Under the pieces are notes generated by a model, which saw nothing but the letters and a program-made list of their open reading frames with translations, searched no databases and was not told the origin of the DNA. DNA of 10,734 nucleotides. It comes from CAYFJO01 sp964343305 (GTDB lineage Bacteria > Planctomycetota > Planctomycetia > Pirellulales > Pirellulaceae). This document shows, in pieces, positions 1 through 6,805 of this stretch. Position 1 is the stretch's first letter, and the number at the start of each line of letters is the position of its first letter. Both the position numbers and the translations under genes were made by a program. The DNA lies in contig CAYFJO010000377.1 in the NCBI GenBank assembly GCA_964343305.1, positions 1-10,734 on the forward strand, given 5' to 3'.

Positions 1-333
1 TGGCTATTTTCGGACCTTCACCAGCTACCAAGAAATCTTCTGCTCCGGTACGTTGAGCGGACGACAAAGGAGTCGTTATGCGCGTTTATTCCCCCCCCCA
101 CTTGTTTCCACTATGTTTCCACGCACAAAAAATGACTTAGCTAGAATTTGGCTAAGTCATTGATTTTATTGGTTGTGGTGGCTTGAAACCACCGAAAATT
201 GACTTTACAAATTTCAGTCTAATCCAGGGATCGATACCCACTATTTCGTACTCCGGTATCCGGGCACAAACACCCGCGCTGCTCAAAGGTCGACGACGAG
301 AAACGCGCCGCCGAAGTCATCAAGGCGAAGCTG
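1..333. other. AT-richer segment without a clear gene; possible element junction
   Basis: No convincing gene is seen here. The first ~220 bases are visibly richer in A and T than the rest of the window and hold a run of nine C (91-99), an 11-bp near-tandem repeat (about 103-124, tgtttccacta then tgtttccacgc) and the inverted repeat listed separately. A 20-codon ORF at 78-140 has a good ribosome-binding-like AAAGGAG at 66-72 but resembles nothing I know. From about 286 the sequence becomes GC-rich and encodes holin-like protein in the holin frame, upstream of that gene's first ATG. The change in composition next to a broken phage gene suggests a recombination or attachment boundary. That is inference: no tRNA or recombinase gene is visible. 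Confidence 0.4.
127..161 (-). terminator. Perfect 11-bp inverted repeat with T-run, terminator-like
   Basis: The arms aatgacttagc (131-141) and gctaagtcatt (151-161) are perfect inverse complements around a 9-nt loop. Read on the minus strand, the outer A-T pairs run into six T residues (complement of A at 127-132), the layout of an intrinsic terminator. On the plus strand the hairpin is followed by T-rich gattttatt, so it could act in both directions. The stem is AT-rich and no gene clearly ends into it, so it may instead be an attachment-site or repeat-element palindrome. Confidence 0.45.
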
Positions 334-618
334 ATGATGAAGCCGAGCCTGGCTCAGATCGAACTCAACAAGATCGAGGCCAGCCACCGCTCCATCTTCG
401 TCGCTGGCTGGCGGCCCTTCATCGGATGGGTCTGTGGGTTCGCCCTGGCCTACATTTTCATGGCCCGCGACCTGATCGCCCGGGTCATCGTCAACACCGG
501 GGCGCAAGCCTCCCTGCCACCCGATCTGGCCATGGGGGAGCTGATGACCGTGCTGCTCGGCATGCTCGGCCTCGGAACGTTCAAGACGGCGGAGAAGTTC
601 GGGGGAAAGGCGCGGTAA
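334..618 (+). CDS. 3TM-type phage/GTA holin, 5'-truncated remnant
   Basis: The 94-residue product matches the 3TM holin family linked to phage and gene-transfer-agent release. It has an amphipathic N-terminal stretch (AQIELNKIEASHRSIFVAGW), the family hallmark GWRPFIGWVCGFALAY (about residues 25-40), a second hydrophobic region, and the C-terminal LLGMLGLGTFKTAEK. Holins of this type form inner-membrane pores at cell lysis. The same frame is open and holin-like before the ATG (codons from about 286 read KVDDEKRAAEVIKAKL), but it reaches a stop at 220-222 with no earlier ATG. The annotated start is therefore probably internal and the true 5' end is missing. Aaggcg at 322-327 is only a chance-like ribosome site. 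No other phage gene is present, so this is most likely a decayed prophage remnant. Family assignment is firm; function is doubtful. Confidence 0.75.
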   Translation: MMKPSLAQIELNKIEASHRSIFVAGWRPFIGWVCGFALAYIFMARDLIARVIVNTGAQASLPPDLAMGELMTVLLGMLGLGTFKTAEKFGGKAR

Positions 619-639
619 AAGGCCATGCCCCATGCGTTT

Positions 640-666
640 GTGACTGGTCGCCTATCGATCAGTCAC
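640..666 (+). terminator. Strong hairpin 22 nt after the holin stop
   Basis: Positions 640-650 pair with 656-666 over 11 base pairs, including one G-T (G-U in RNA) pair at 647/659, around a 5-nt loop. No T-run follows on either strand, so it is not a standard intrinsic terminator. Its place directly after the holin and between two convergent genes suggests a transcript-end or RNA-stability structure. Confidence 0.35.
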
Positions 667-805
667 CCGGCCAGCCATATGACGGCTTGGCCTCGGTGGG
701 CTCGGAACGGGGTCGCCGCCATTGCCCACCTTCACCATTGATCCGCCCCCGCGGACGGCTTCTCCGGTGCTCCCGGCGCTTTCGGGTTCCGATCCCCTTC
801 ATTGC

Positions 806-827
806 AAAAACCTACATCAAATGCAGG
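806..827 (-). terminator. Intrinsic terminator of the secretion locus
   Basis: On the minus strand CCTGCAT (827-821) and ATGTAGG (817-811) form a 7-bp stem with one G-U pair and a 3-nt loop, followed at once by five T residues (complement of A at 806-810). It lies about 50 nt beyond the protease stop codon, in the right place and orientation to end the minus-strand operon. Confidence 0.6.
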
Positions 828-878
828 CCGGGTGTCCCTCTCTTAGTAGTGCCCCTCACCAACAATTCCGAGTGCCCG

Positions 879-1679
879 TCAGTCGCTTCCAGCATCTGTT
901 CCGTTTCGAATAGTCGTTGCGGGGATGGCGACACCTAATCGCGTTCCATCGGGTCGAGCCAACGTGGCCACATGGATCGCAATTAGTCTATAGCCGCCAT
1001 TACCTCTGGTCAGAATCGGAGAACCGGAATCTCCCTTGACCGCATCGCAATCGTGTAGAGCCAATCTTTCCAATTGTAGGCCAACAAACCGGCAACCGTC
1101 ATGCACCGTCAGGATATGCGCCTTGTCCTGGCTGTACCCGGCTTGAAGGATTGGGATGCGCTTGTCGATCGTATCGCGGATACTCGCTTCCCCCTCATAC
1201 CACAACGGAATGGAGCCGGTGGCCGTGCTTACATCGGTGGTCAGGTTCAGCACGGCCCAATCCGACGCGGATTGCCGCGCAGTCGGATGAGTGTGGTATC
1301 GGTACTGTTTGGCAATTTGATAGGATTGAACCTTCGACTCCGTGACGTACTCCCCATATTGATACCCCGCAACAAAGTGGAGGGATCGCGCCGGCAGCCA
1401 TCCGCGGGTTCGTTTGTTCCATAGACAATGAGCCGCCGTCAGAACCTTTGCGGGCCCGATCACCGTACCCGTGCAAAACCCTCCAATACGCTTGTTGACC
1501 CGGCCGATAGCCCGCCAGGGATATTCGGTCGTACGAATGAGCACACGGTCGTCGGCGCCCTTTATTCCGGGAAGCTTGATCGGCTCGGTCGCCGCGCTTC
1601 CCACCAAGCCTATCAACATACCGAACATTGCCGGCAAGGCTACGCGGCGGACCATTCTTCCCAACCTGCCCAGGATCAC
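879..1679 (-). CDS. Trypsin-like (S1 family) serine protease, exported
   Basis: The 266-residue protein is a chymotrypsin-fold serine peptidase. The triad is visible: His84 in LTAAHC, Asp140 in SDWAVL and Ser218 in GDSGSPIL. C69/C85 and C196/C211 fit the conserved disulfides around His and Ser. Asp212, six residues before the Ser, sits where trypsin has its specificity Asp, hinting at cleavage after Arg or Lys (inference). The N-terminus has Arg residues then a hydrophobic stretch ending near VGSAA (residues 13-30), a Sec signal peptide, so it acts in the periplasm or outside. The GTG start at 1679 overlaps the TGA of the fusion-protein gene as GTGA, with gaggga just upstream; an ATG eight codons in is the alternative. 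The overlap implies translational coupling. The substrate is unknown; the co-encoded large adhesin is the obvious candidate. This is not a LapG-type cysteine protease. Confidence 0.9.
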   Translation of the reverse strand: MILGRLGRMVRRVALPAMFGMLIGLVGSAATEPIKLPGIKGADDRVLIRTTEYPWRAIGRVNKRIGGFCTGTVIGPAKVLTAAHCLWNKRTRGWLPARSLHFVAGYQYGEYVTESKVQSYQIAKQYRYHTHPTARQSASDWAVLNLTTDVSTATGSIPLWYEGEASIRDTIDKRIPILQAGYSQDKAHILTVHDGCRFVGLQLERLALHDCDAVKGDSGSPILTRGNGGYRLIAIHVATLARPDGTRLGVAIPATTIRNGTDAGSD

Positions 1680-3103
1680 TCTTCCCTCAGTGCACGGCTG
1701 AAGCTACGCGTAATGGGCTTGAGGAAGTAATCAAGCGCCGTGCGCTCACCTGTCGTGATCATCACCTCGGCCTGCATGCCGGAATGCAATTCGGACACTT
1801 CCAGTTTGGCCTTGGGATCGTCATCGAGTCGAATGCGCGCCAGAAAATAGGTCATCCCCGTTCTCTCGTCCGTCAAGCTATCGGCCGAGACCCGGGTCAC
1901 TGTTCCCTCGACGGGCGCCGTGTTGCGCTGGTTGAATGCCGGAAACCTGACCTGTGCCGGAAGCCCAACATGTACGGAGTCGATGTCGCCCGGATCGACC
2001 CGCGCTTCGACGACCAAGCGCTCACCGGCCGGAACGAAATCCATCAACGGTCCTCCCGGCGCAATAACGCCACCCTGCGTGTGAACTTGAAGATTAACGA
2101 TGGTTCCCGCCATCGGCGCCCGAATTTCCGTCCGTTCCAATATATCCGCCGCGGCGCGTTCCTGTTCGACCAGATCAAAGAGTTGAGACTGCACATCGCG
2201 AAGTTCCTGAGCCACTTCGTTAAGCATGCTCGTTGTCAATTCGTTGATTTGAAGCCGGGCCTCGGCAATCGCCTGGCGGGTCTGGGCGATGCGCGCAACG
2301 TTTTGGCTTCGACTGCCTTCGATCTCGGCGGAATTACGTTGAAGGGCCCGCAGTCTTGGCATTCGGGCCAAGCCCTTTTCGACCAGCCCACCAACATCCC
2401 TGATTTCATCGGCGATTATCTCGAGTTGGTAGTCCTCTGCCTTGATCTGTCCCTTAAACCCGACGATCTCTTCGCCGTATTGGGCAATCCGCTGTTTGAG
2501 GATGGCGACCTGACCGGCCTTCGCTTTGCGTCTTGCCTCAAAGATGTTGTTCTGGCCGTTAATGGTTTCAAAGACCTTGGAATCGCTCGCGGCATCCATC
2601 AACCAGGCAGGAAACACTATCTCGTCCTTATCATCCCTCTCGGCGATCAGACGCGCCTCGCGGGCGATAGCCGCGACCTTGCGGCCACGCACCAGTTCCA
2701 GCGATGCGAGGGCCTGTGTTTTGTCGAGAACGATCAACACTTGACCGGCCTTCACCTGGCCGCCGTCCTGGACTTTGATCTCGCCGACGATACCGCCTTC
2801 CAGATGTTGGATTGTCTTGCGATTGCTCTCCACAAGGACCATTCCCGGGGCAATGGCCGCGCTCCCCAACGGCGCCAAGGCCGCCCAACCCAGAAACACA
2901 ACGAAGAACAGGAAGATTACCGAAAAACCAGTCACCAATGTAGCCTTCAGACCCATGGACTGGATATCGGGAGCGCCATGAACTTCTGGTGCGGAGAGAG
3001 GTTCTGGACCATCCGCCGGCCCGTTCCCTGTACCCGGACGTACTACTTCGGTTGGCGCCTTGGCCGTTGCGATCTGAAACGCCGGCTGCCCCTTTTCAGT
3101 CAT
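1676..3103 (-). CDS. Type I secretion membrane fusion protein, HlyD/PrtE family
   Basis: The 475-residue protein is the periplasmic adaptor that links the inner-membrane ABC transporter to an outer-membrane TolC-like channel. It has a Pro-rich cytoplasmic N-terminus of about 50 residues, one transmembrane segment (about 54-76, rich in F, V and L), the lipoyl-like motif HLEGGIVGEI (100-109), a long coiled-coil region (about 130-330, many Ala, Glu, Gln and Arg), the second lipoyl half ERTEIRAPMAGTIVNL, and the typical C-terminus HSGMQAEVMITTGERT then YFLKPI. Length and layout are normal for the family. The ATG at 3103 has aaggaaag about 9 nt upstream. The gene lies 210 bp after the transporter and its stop overlaps the protease start by 4 bp. 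Assignment is firm; the exact substrate rests on gene order. Confidence 0.95.
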   Translation of the reverse strand: MTEKGQPAFQIATAKAPTEVVRPGTGNGPADGPEPLSAPEVHGAPDIQSMGLKATLVTGFSVIFLFFVVFLGWAALAPLGSAAIAPGMVLVESNRKTIQHLEGGIVGEIKVQDGGQVKAGQVLIVLDKTQALASLELVRGRKVAAIAREARLIAERDDKDEIVFPAWLMDAASDSKVFETINGQNNIFEARRKAKAGQVAILKQRIAQYGEEIVGFKGQIKAEDYQLEIIADEIRDVGGLVEKGLARMPRLRALQRNSAEIEGSRSQNVARIAQTRQAIAEARLQINELTTSMLNEVAQELRDVQSQLFDLVEQERAAADILERTEIRAPMAGTIVNLQVHTQGGVIAPGGPLMDFVPAGERLVVEARVDPGDIDSVHVGLPAQVRFPAFNQRNTAPVEGTVTRVSADSLTDERTGMTYFLARIRLDDDPKAKLEVSELHSGMQAEVMITTGERTALDYFLKPITRSFSRALREE

Positions 3104-3136
3104 CGCTTACGACTTTCCTTCCGCTGGCGCCATGGC

Positions 3137-3278
3137 CTACTTGCGTGCCCACTTTCCCTTTATTGGCTGTTTCGCGGACCCGGCGGGTTTGGGTTTCGTT
3201 GATGTTTTACGGATAAGTTTTTTTATTGCTTTTCGCCGCCGTATTCTTGGCCGTTGTTCCCACAGGCTTGGCCGCCAT
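3137..3278 (-). pseudogene. Possible small Lys/Ala-rich ORF with an A7 frameshift
   Basis: In the 210-bp gap between transporter and fusion-protein genes, an ATG at 3278 follows GAGGGG (3291-3286) with a 7-nt spacer, a good ribosome-binding site. As written, the frame gives a 23-residue peptide, MAAKPVGTTAKNTAAKSNKK plus TYP, and stops at 3207. If one A is removed from the run of seven (T at 3218-3224 on the plus strand), the frame continues to a TAG at 3137-3139. It would then make a 46-residue, very basic peptide whose second half (LIRKTSTKPKPAGSAKQ...) has the same Lys/Ala/Pro/Thr composition. I do not recognise it. It could be a damaged small gene, a sequencing error in a homopolymer, or chance. 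Confidence 0.3.
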
Positions 3279-3313
3279 CTTGGTTCCCCTCGTAGATGAG
3301 GAAGTGTTCGCCT

Positions 3314-5293
3314 TTATTTTTTGAAGGGGATCGCTCCCCTAACCTTTTGAAGAAAACCGAGCAGTCCCTTTGTGCTCATGCCCGGCGACGAAGATAAGTG
3401 CTGCTGAACTTTCTCAGGGTTTGCATGCAACTTCGAATTCAAAACACCCTCCGGCATCGGCTTTGGATTATTCAGCCCCGCGCCAAACATGCTTTGTGGC
3501 GTTGCCTCACCGGGAACCAAAGGTATTGCGTTGTGGTTTGCAGGGGTTTGCCCGGAGGACGGCTGGGCCGTCAGTATGGCTTTTTCGCTGGCGTTCCCGA
3601 GTTTTTCTTGCGGGGCGCTTCCTTTCATTTGCTCCAGCATGTCATCCCGAGAACCGAAAGCGTCAACCTTTCCGTAGCGCAACACCAGGATTTTGTCGAC
3701 GGTTTCGAGCACGTTCGGCCGATGCGCGATGACGATGATAGTTCGTCCTTCCTCCTTGAGGGCCTTGATCGCGATAAGGAGCGCCTGCTCCCCCTCCTTG
3801 TCCAGGTTGGCGTTGGGTTCATCGAAAACCAGGAACCTGGGGTCCCCATAAACCGCGCGAGCCAGGGCAATGCGCTGGCGCTGCCCTCCTGAAAGGGCGG
3901 CTCCTCCCTCGCCGATCTCGGTATCATAGCCTTTTTCCATGCGCAGGATCATCTCGTGCACCCCGGCCCGCTTGGCCGCCGCCACCACGGCTTCCGGATT
4001 GCCTTCCCCCATGCGGGCGATATTTTCCTGGATGGTTCCGGAAAAAAGCTCCACGTCCTGCGGCAGGTACCCGATATGCCTTCCCCGGTCATCCGGTCCC
4101 CACTTGGCGATATCCATGGCGTCCAAGCGGACGTTGCCGGCCCGGGGGCGGAGGTTCCCGACCATCAGCCTTGCCAGGGTCGTCTTGCCGGCCGCCGTCG
4201 GGCCAATCAGCCCCAGCACTTCTCCGGGTTGGAGGTTGAATACAATACCCTTGAGAACCGGATCCGAGGCGCCCGCATGGACGTAGCTTACCCCCTCCAC
4301 GTCTATGCGCCCCTCGGGAGCGGGGAGAGGCATGCCCCCGCCGCGGGGCGGGGTCGCGTTCAGTTGCGCCTTCAGGCGCCCATAAGCCGCCCGCGCCGCC
4401 AGCAATCCCTTCCAGGAGCCGATAGCCTGTTCCACGGGCGCCAACGCGCGTCCCATGATGATCGATCCCGCGATCATCGAGCCTGGCGTCATCTCGCCCT
4501 CGATAACCAACCAGGCGCCGGCGCCCATTACCCCGACCTGCAGGCAAAAACGAACAAATTTGGATGTGGAAGAGATCAGTCCACCGCGGTCACTGGCCTT
4601 TGCCTGAAGGGATAGGGCCTCGGCGTTGCGGGCGTGCCAGCGTCGAATCAGGCTCGGCATCATGCCCATGGCCTCGATGACGTCGGCGTTGCGGGCCGCC
4701 GCCTCGGCCTGGTTCATCGCCGCGATTGAGCGCCCGCCCGCGAGCATCAACAGATTGCGCGTCGCCATCTCGTTGGCGACGGCCAGGGATAAAAGAACGA
4801 CCGCTCCAACCAGGGCGATAACGCCGACGACCGGGTGCAGCATGAACATGATGGCGAGAAAGACCGGCGCGAAAGGCGCGTCCATGAGCGGGAACACGCT
4901 GGGGCCGGACAAAAAGGTGCGGAACGTCGATAGGTCGCGTAGCGCCTGCACCGAGGGGTCCTTTCCGGAAGTCAAGGTGGCCGTAATGCTTCCCGCCAGG
5001 GTCGCACCGCCAAGCCGTCCGTCGAGCCAGCTGCTGATCCGCACCATGGTGAAAGTCCGCACCACCTCGAGGAGCGCCAGCGTCAAGAGCGCCGTCCCCG
5101 CGATTAGTGTCAGCAGGACCAGGGTATCGGTATTGCGGCTGGTGATGACGCGGTCGAAAACCTGCAACATGTAAAGGGGGGCCGTCAGCATGAGAATATT
5201 GATGCAGAAACCAAAAAGGGCAACCACCAGGAAAGCGCGCTTGCAGGCCTCGAGCGTTTCCTTGAGTAAAGGGTTACTCGGTTGATTCAACAC
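3314..5293 (-). CDS. Type I secretion ABC transporter, PrtD family
   Basis: This is a fused permease/ATPase that powers export of the RTX protein across the inner membrane. From the GTG at 5293 it is 659 residues. An N-terminal membrane domain begins with LNQPSNPLLKETLEAC and carries the PrtD hallmark LTAPLYMLQVFDRVITSRNT. The ATPase domain has Walker A GPTAAGKTT (about 364-372), signature LSGGQRQR (from 467), Walker B FLVFDEPNANLD (D491, E492) and the switch His in IVIAHRP (524). There is no C39 peptidase domain, as expected for RTX exporters. An odd feature is the ~100-residue low-complexity C-terminal tail rich in Pro, Ser, Gln and Asn, ending KVRGAIPFKK. The start is uncertain: the frame is open to a TTG at 5380, but that would place a 17-bp hairpin inside the gene and the family begins near NQPSNPLL, so GTG 5293 or TTG 5290 is preferred. 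Confidence 0.93.
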   Translation of the reverse strand: MLNQPSNPLLKETLEACKRAFLVVALFGFCINILMLTAPLYMLQVFDRVITSRNTDTLVLLTLIAGTALLTLALLEVVRTFTMVRISSWLDGRLGGATLAGSITATLTSGKDPSVQALRDLSTFRTFLSGPSVFPLMDAPFAPVFLAIMFMLHPVVGVIALVGAVVLLSLAVANEMATRNLLMLAGGRSIAAMNQAEAAARNADVIEAMGMMPSLIRRWHARNAEALSLQAKASDRGGLISSTSKFVRFCLQVGVMGAGAWLVIEGEMTPGSMIAGSIIMGRALAPVEQAIGSWKGLLAARAAYGRLKAQLNATPPRGGGMPLPAPEGRIDVEGVSYVHAGASDPVLKGIVFNLQPGEVLGLIGPTAAGKTTLARLMVGNLRPRAGNVRLDAMDIAKWGPDDRGRHIGYLPQDVELFSGTIQENIARMGEGNPEAVVAAAKRAGVHEMILRMEKGYDTEIGEGGAALSGGQRQRIALARAVYGDPRFLVFDEPNANLDKEGEQALLIAIKALKEEGRTIIVIAHRPNVLETVDKILVLRYGKVDAFGSRDDMLEQMKGSAPQEKLGNASEKAILTAQPSSGQTPANHNAIPLVPGEATPQSMFGAGLNNPKPMPEGVLNSKLHANPEKVQQHLSSSPGMSTKGLLGFLQKVRGAIPFKK

Positions 5294-5326
5294 CCTGTCC
5301 GCCCCCGCGTTTGACCTGCCTCGATC

Positions 5327-5374
5327 ATAGAGTCCGCCCGGCCAAGCGGCAATGCCCGGCCGGGCGAACTCTAT
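5327..5374 (-). promoter_or_regulatory. 17-bp hairpin between RTX and transporter genes
   Basis: The arms 5327-5343 and 5358-5374 are inverse complements over 17 positions with one G-U pair in the minus-strand RNA, around a 14-nt loop. The hairpin starts 25 nt beyond the RTX-protein stop codon. No U-run follows, so complete termination is unlikely. A stable RNA structure here could protect the abundant adhesin message or reduce read-through to the exporter genes, as in other RTX operons (inference). Confidence 0.5.
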
Positions 5375-5398
5375 TCCCAACGCTGGGCAGGAACGGCG

Positions 5399-6805
5399 TC
5401 AGAACAGGAAGTCGTCCTGGTGGAGATCGTTGACATTAACGCCCAGAAGCGTGATCTGATCGCCATTGCCGAGATCGATCACCGTATCCACGCCGACCTG
5501 AATTGTTGCGGCTTGAACGTCGGCGAAACTGTTGATCGACGTTTCCCCGATCAGGTCGATCACATCCTCGGTGGCCGCGCCGGCCGTGAAGTCATTAATG
5601 TTATCGGCGCCGCCGCCGTCGCTGAACACAAACAGGTCGTCGCCAAGGCCGCCCTCGAGGTTGTCGCTGCCGGCGCCGCCGATGATTAGGTCGTTGCCGA
5701 AGTCGCCGTCGAGCGTGTTGGCGCCGGCGTCGCCGATGAGGATGTCGTCGAAGTCCGAGCCTTCGATATTCTCGATGCCGATGAGAATATCGTCGCCGAT
5801 GCCGGCCGCATCGCCGCCGGCGGTCGAGGTCGCCGTGCCCTCGCCGGTGGCGCCGCCCGAAAGGTCAACCCTCACGCCGTCATCGGCGTCGAAGTAGGAA
5901 ACGGTGTCGCTATCGGCGCCGTTGGCGCCGCCGTCGATGGTGTCGTTGCCTGCACCGCCAATCATGATATCGTCGCCAGAACCACCGATCAGAATGTCGT
6001 CGCCCGGAGTGCCGACATGTGTCGGAATCGTCACCGTGAACGTCTTCGCGGACGAGGCGGTGTCCCCGTTCGCGACCTCTTGCGACGTGGCGGTTACCGT
6101 CAGCACGTGATCGCCAGTCAGGGAGGCGGGAAGACTCAGGCTGAGGCCCTGGAGGTCCGAAAGCGCCAGTGTCCACGCGCCGTCGCCGTTGTCGGTGCCG
6201 GCCGAAAGCGAAGCACCCGTCGGAACACCCGAAATTACCACCGATTCGATGGATTCCGAACCGTCCAGATCGGCGACCGCGACCGAAATGTCGAGTGCCG
6301 CGACCAAACCGCCACCAGACCCCTCGTAGATTTTTGCGAAGATCCCATGGCCGTCACCGTCCTGACCATTCGACATCCAGGTAACGACAAAACCGCCATC
6401 GTCCCGTGCCGAAATCGACGGCCGGGCTTGGTCGCTAAACGTTTCGTCATTGATCTGGAAATCATCGCCGATCAGGTTTCCGGCCGAATCATAATGCCTG
6501 GCGATTACGGCGTTGCCGCTTCTGTCCTGAAATTCCGATTGCCAGGCAATGACGTAGCCGCCGTCGGCGAGTGCCTCGATATCAGGCTCGAACTGATTGT
6601 AGGAGGTGTACGACGCGTTAACCAGAAATTCGCCGCCGTTGGGTGTACCGTCGGCGTTATATTGCTGCGCATAGATCCCGTCGCCGCTGCCGTCCTGGCC
6701 GCGCGAGAACCATGTCACCACGAAGCCACCGTTGTTGAGCACGGCGACTTTCGAGAATCCCTGGTAGTCGTTCGTATAAGTGTTGATCCGGAATTCGTCG
6801 GTCAC
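5399..6805 (-). CDS. C-terminal part of the large RTX protein (after in-frame TGA)
   Basis: This reading frame continues the upstream large protein in the same frame; the 23 codons between the TGA (6875-6877) and the GTG at 6805 are also propeller-like. Its 468 residues hold the last propeller blades (1-163), an Ig-like domain of the T1SS-143 type (about 168-260, with DGSESIESVVISGVPTGASL), RTX calcium-binding nonapeptides (264-400, GGSGDD and GGAGND types) and a C-terminal secretion tail ending LHQDDFLF. GTG 6805 has no ribosome-binding site and falls inside a blade, so independent translation is doubtful. The RTX repeats fold on binding calcium outside the cell, and the tail is the uncleaved export signal read by the adjacent ABC transporter. 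It is most likely the 3' piece of a gene broken by a nonsense change, unless the TGA is an error or is read through. Confidence 0.85.
   Translation of the reverse strand: MTDEFRINTYTNDYQGFSKVAVLNNGGFVVTWFSRGQDGSGDGIYAQQYNADGTPNGGEFLVNASYTSYNQFEPDIEALADGGYVIAWQSEFQDRSGNAVIARHYDSAGNLIGDDFQINDETFSDQARPSISARDDGGFVVTWMSNGQDGDGHGIFAKIYEGSGGGLVAALDISVAVADLDGSESIESVVISGVPTGASLSAGTDNGDGAWTLALSDLQGLSLSLPASLTGDHVLTVTATSQEVANGDTASSAKTFTVTIPTHVGTPGDDILIGGSGDDIMIGGAGNDTIDGGANGADSDTVSYFDADDGVRVDLSGGATGEGTATSTAGGDAAGIGDDILIGIENIEGSDFDDILIGDAGANTLDGDFGNDLIIGGAGSDNLEGGLGDDLFVFSDGGGADNINDFTAGAATEDVIDLIGETSINSFADVQAATIQVGVDTVIDLGNGDQITLLGVNVNDLHQDDFLF
5402..5605 (-). other. C-terminal type I secretion signal region
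   Basis: The last ~68 residues follow the RTX repeats and carry the usual pattern INDFTAGAATEDVIDL, a mixed segment, GNGDQITLLGVN and a terminus DDFLF (acid residues then hydrophobic ones). This matches the secretion-signal end of many alphaproteobacterial RTX proteins. Confidence 0.75.
5606..6016 (-). repeat. RTX hemolysin-type calcium-binding nonapeptide repeats
   Basis: There are two clusters of GGxGxDxxx-type repeats: GTPGDDILI, GGSGDDIMI, GGAGNDTID near the upstream side, then DDILIGDAGANTLDGDFGND and GGAGSDNLEGGLGDDLFVF. A Gly/Thr/Asp-rich spacer of about 60 residues (SYFDADDGVRVDLSGG...) separates them. Such repeats form a calcium beta-roll after secretion. Confidence 0.9.

Noticed and set aside
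78..140. 20-codon ORF with AAAGGAG ribosome-like site
   Set aside because: It is short, crosses a nine-C run and the inverted repeat, and resembles no known peptide; support is only the ribosome-like site.
165..200. tRNA 3'-end-like sequence that could mark an attachment site
   Set aside because: Only a vague resemblance (ggttgtggtgg and a ggtgg/ccacc stem); no full cloverleaf could be built.
183..938. 251-codon plus-strand ORF across the holin region
   Set aside because: It reads the holin in another frame, has Arg/Pro-rich shadow composition and runs over the terminator and the end of the protease gene; no recognisable domain.
1628..3202. 524-codon plus-strand ORF opposite the fusion-protein gene
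   Set aside because: It is the antisense shadow of a clear HlyD-family gene with a known domain order; high GC keeps the opposite frame open.
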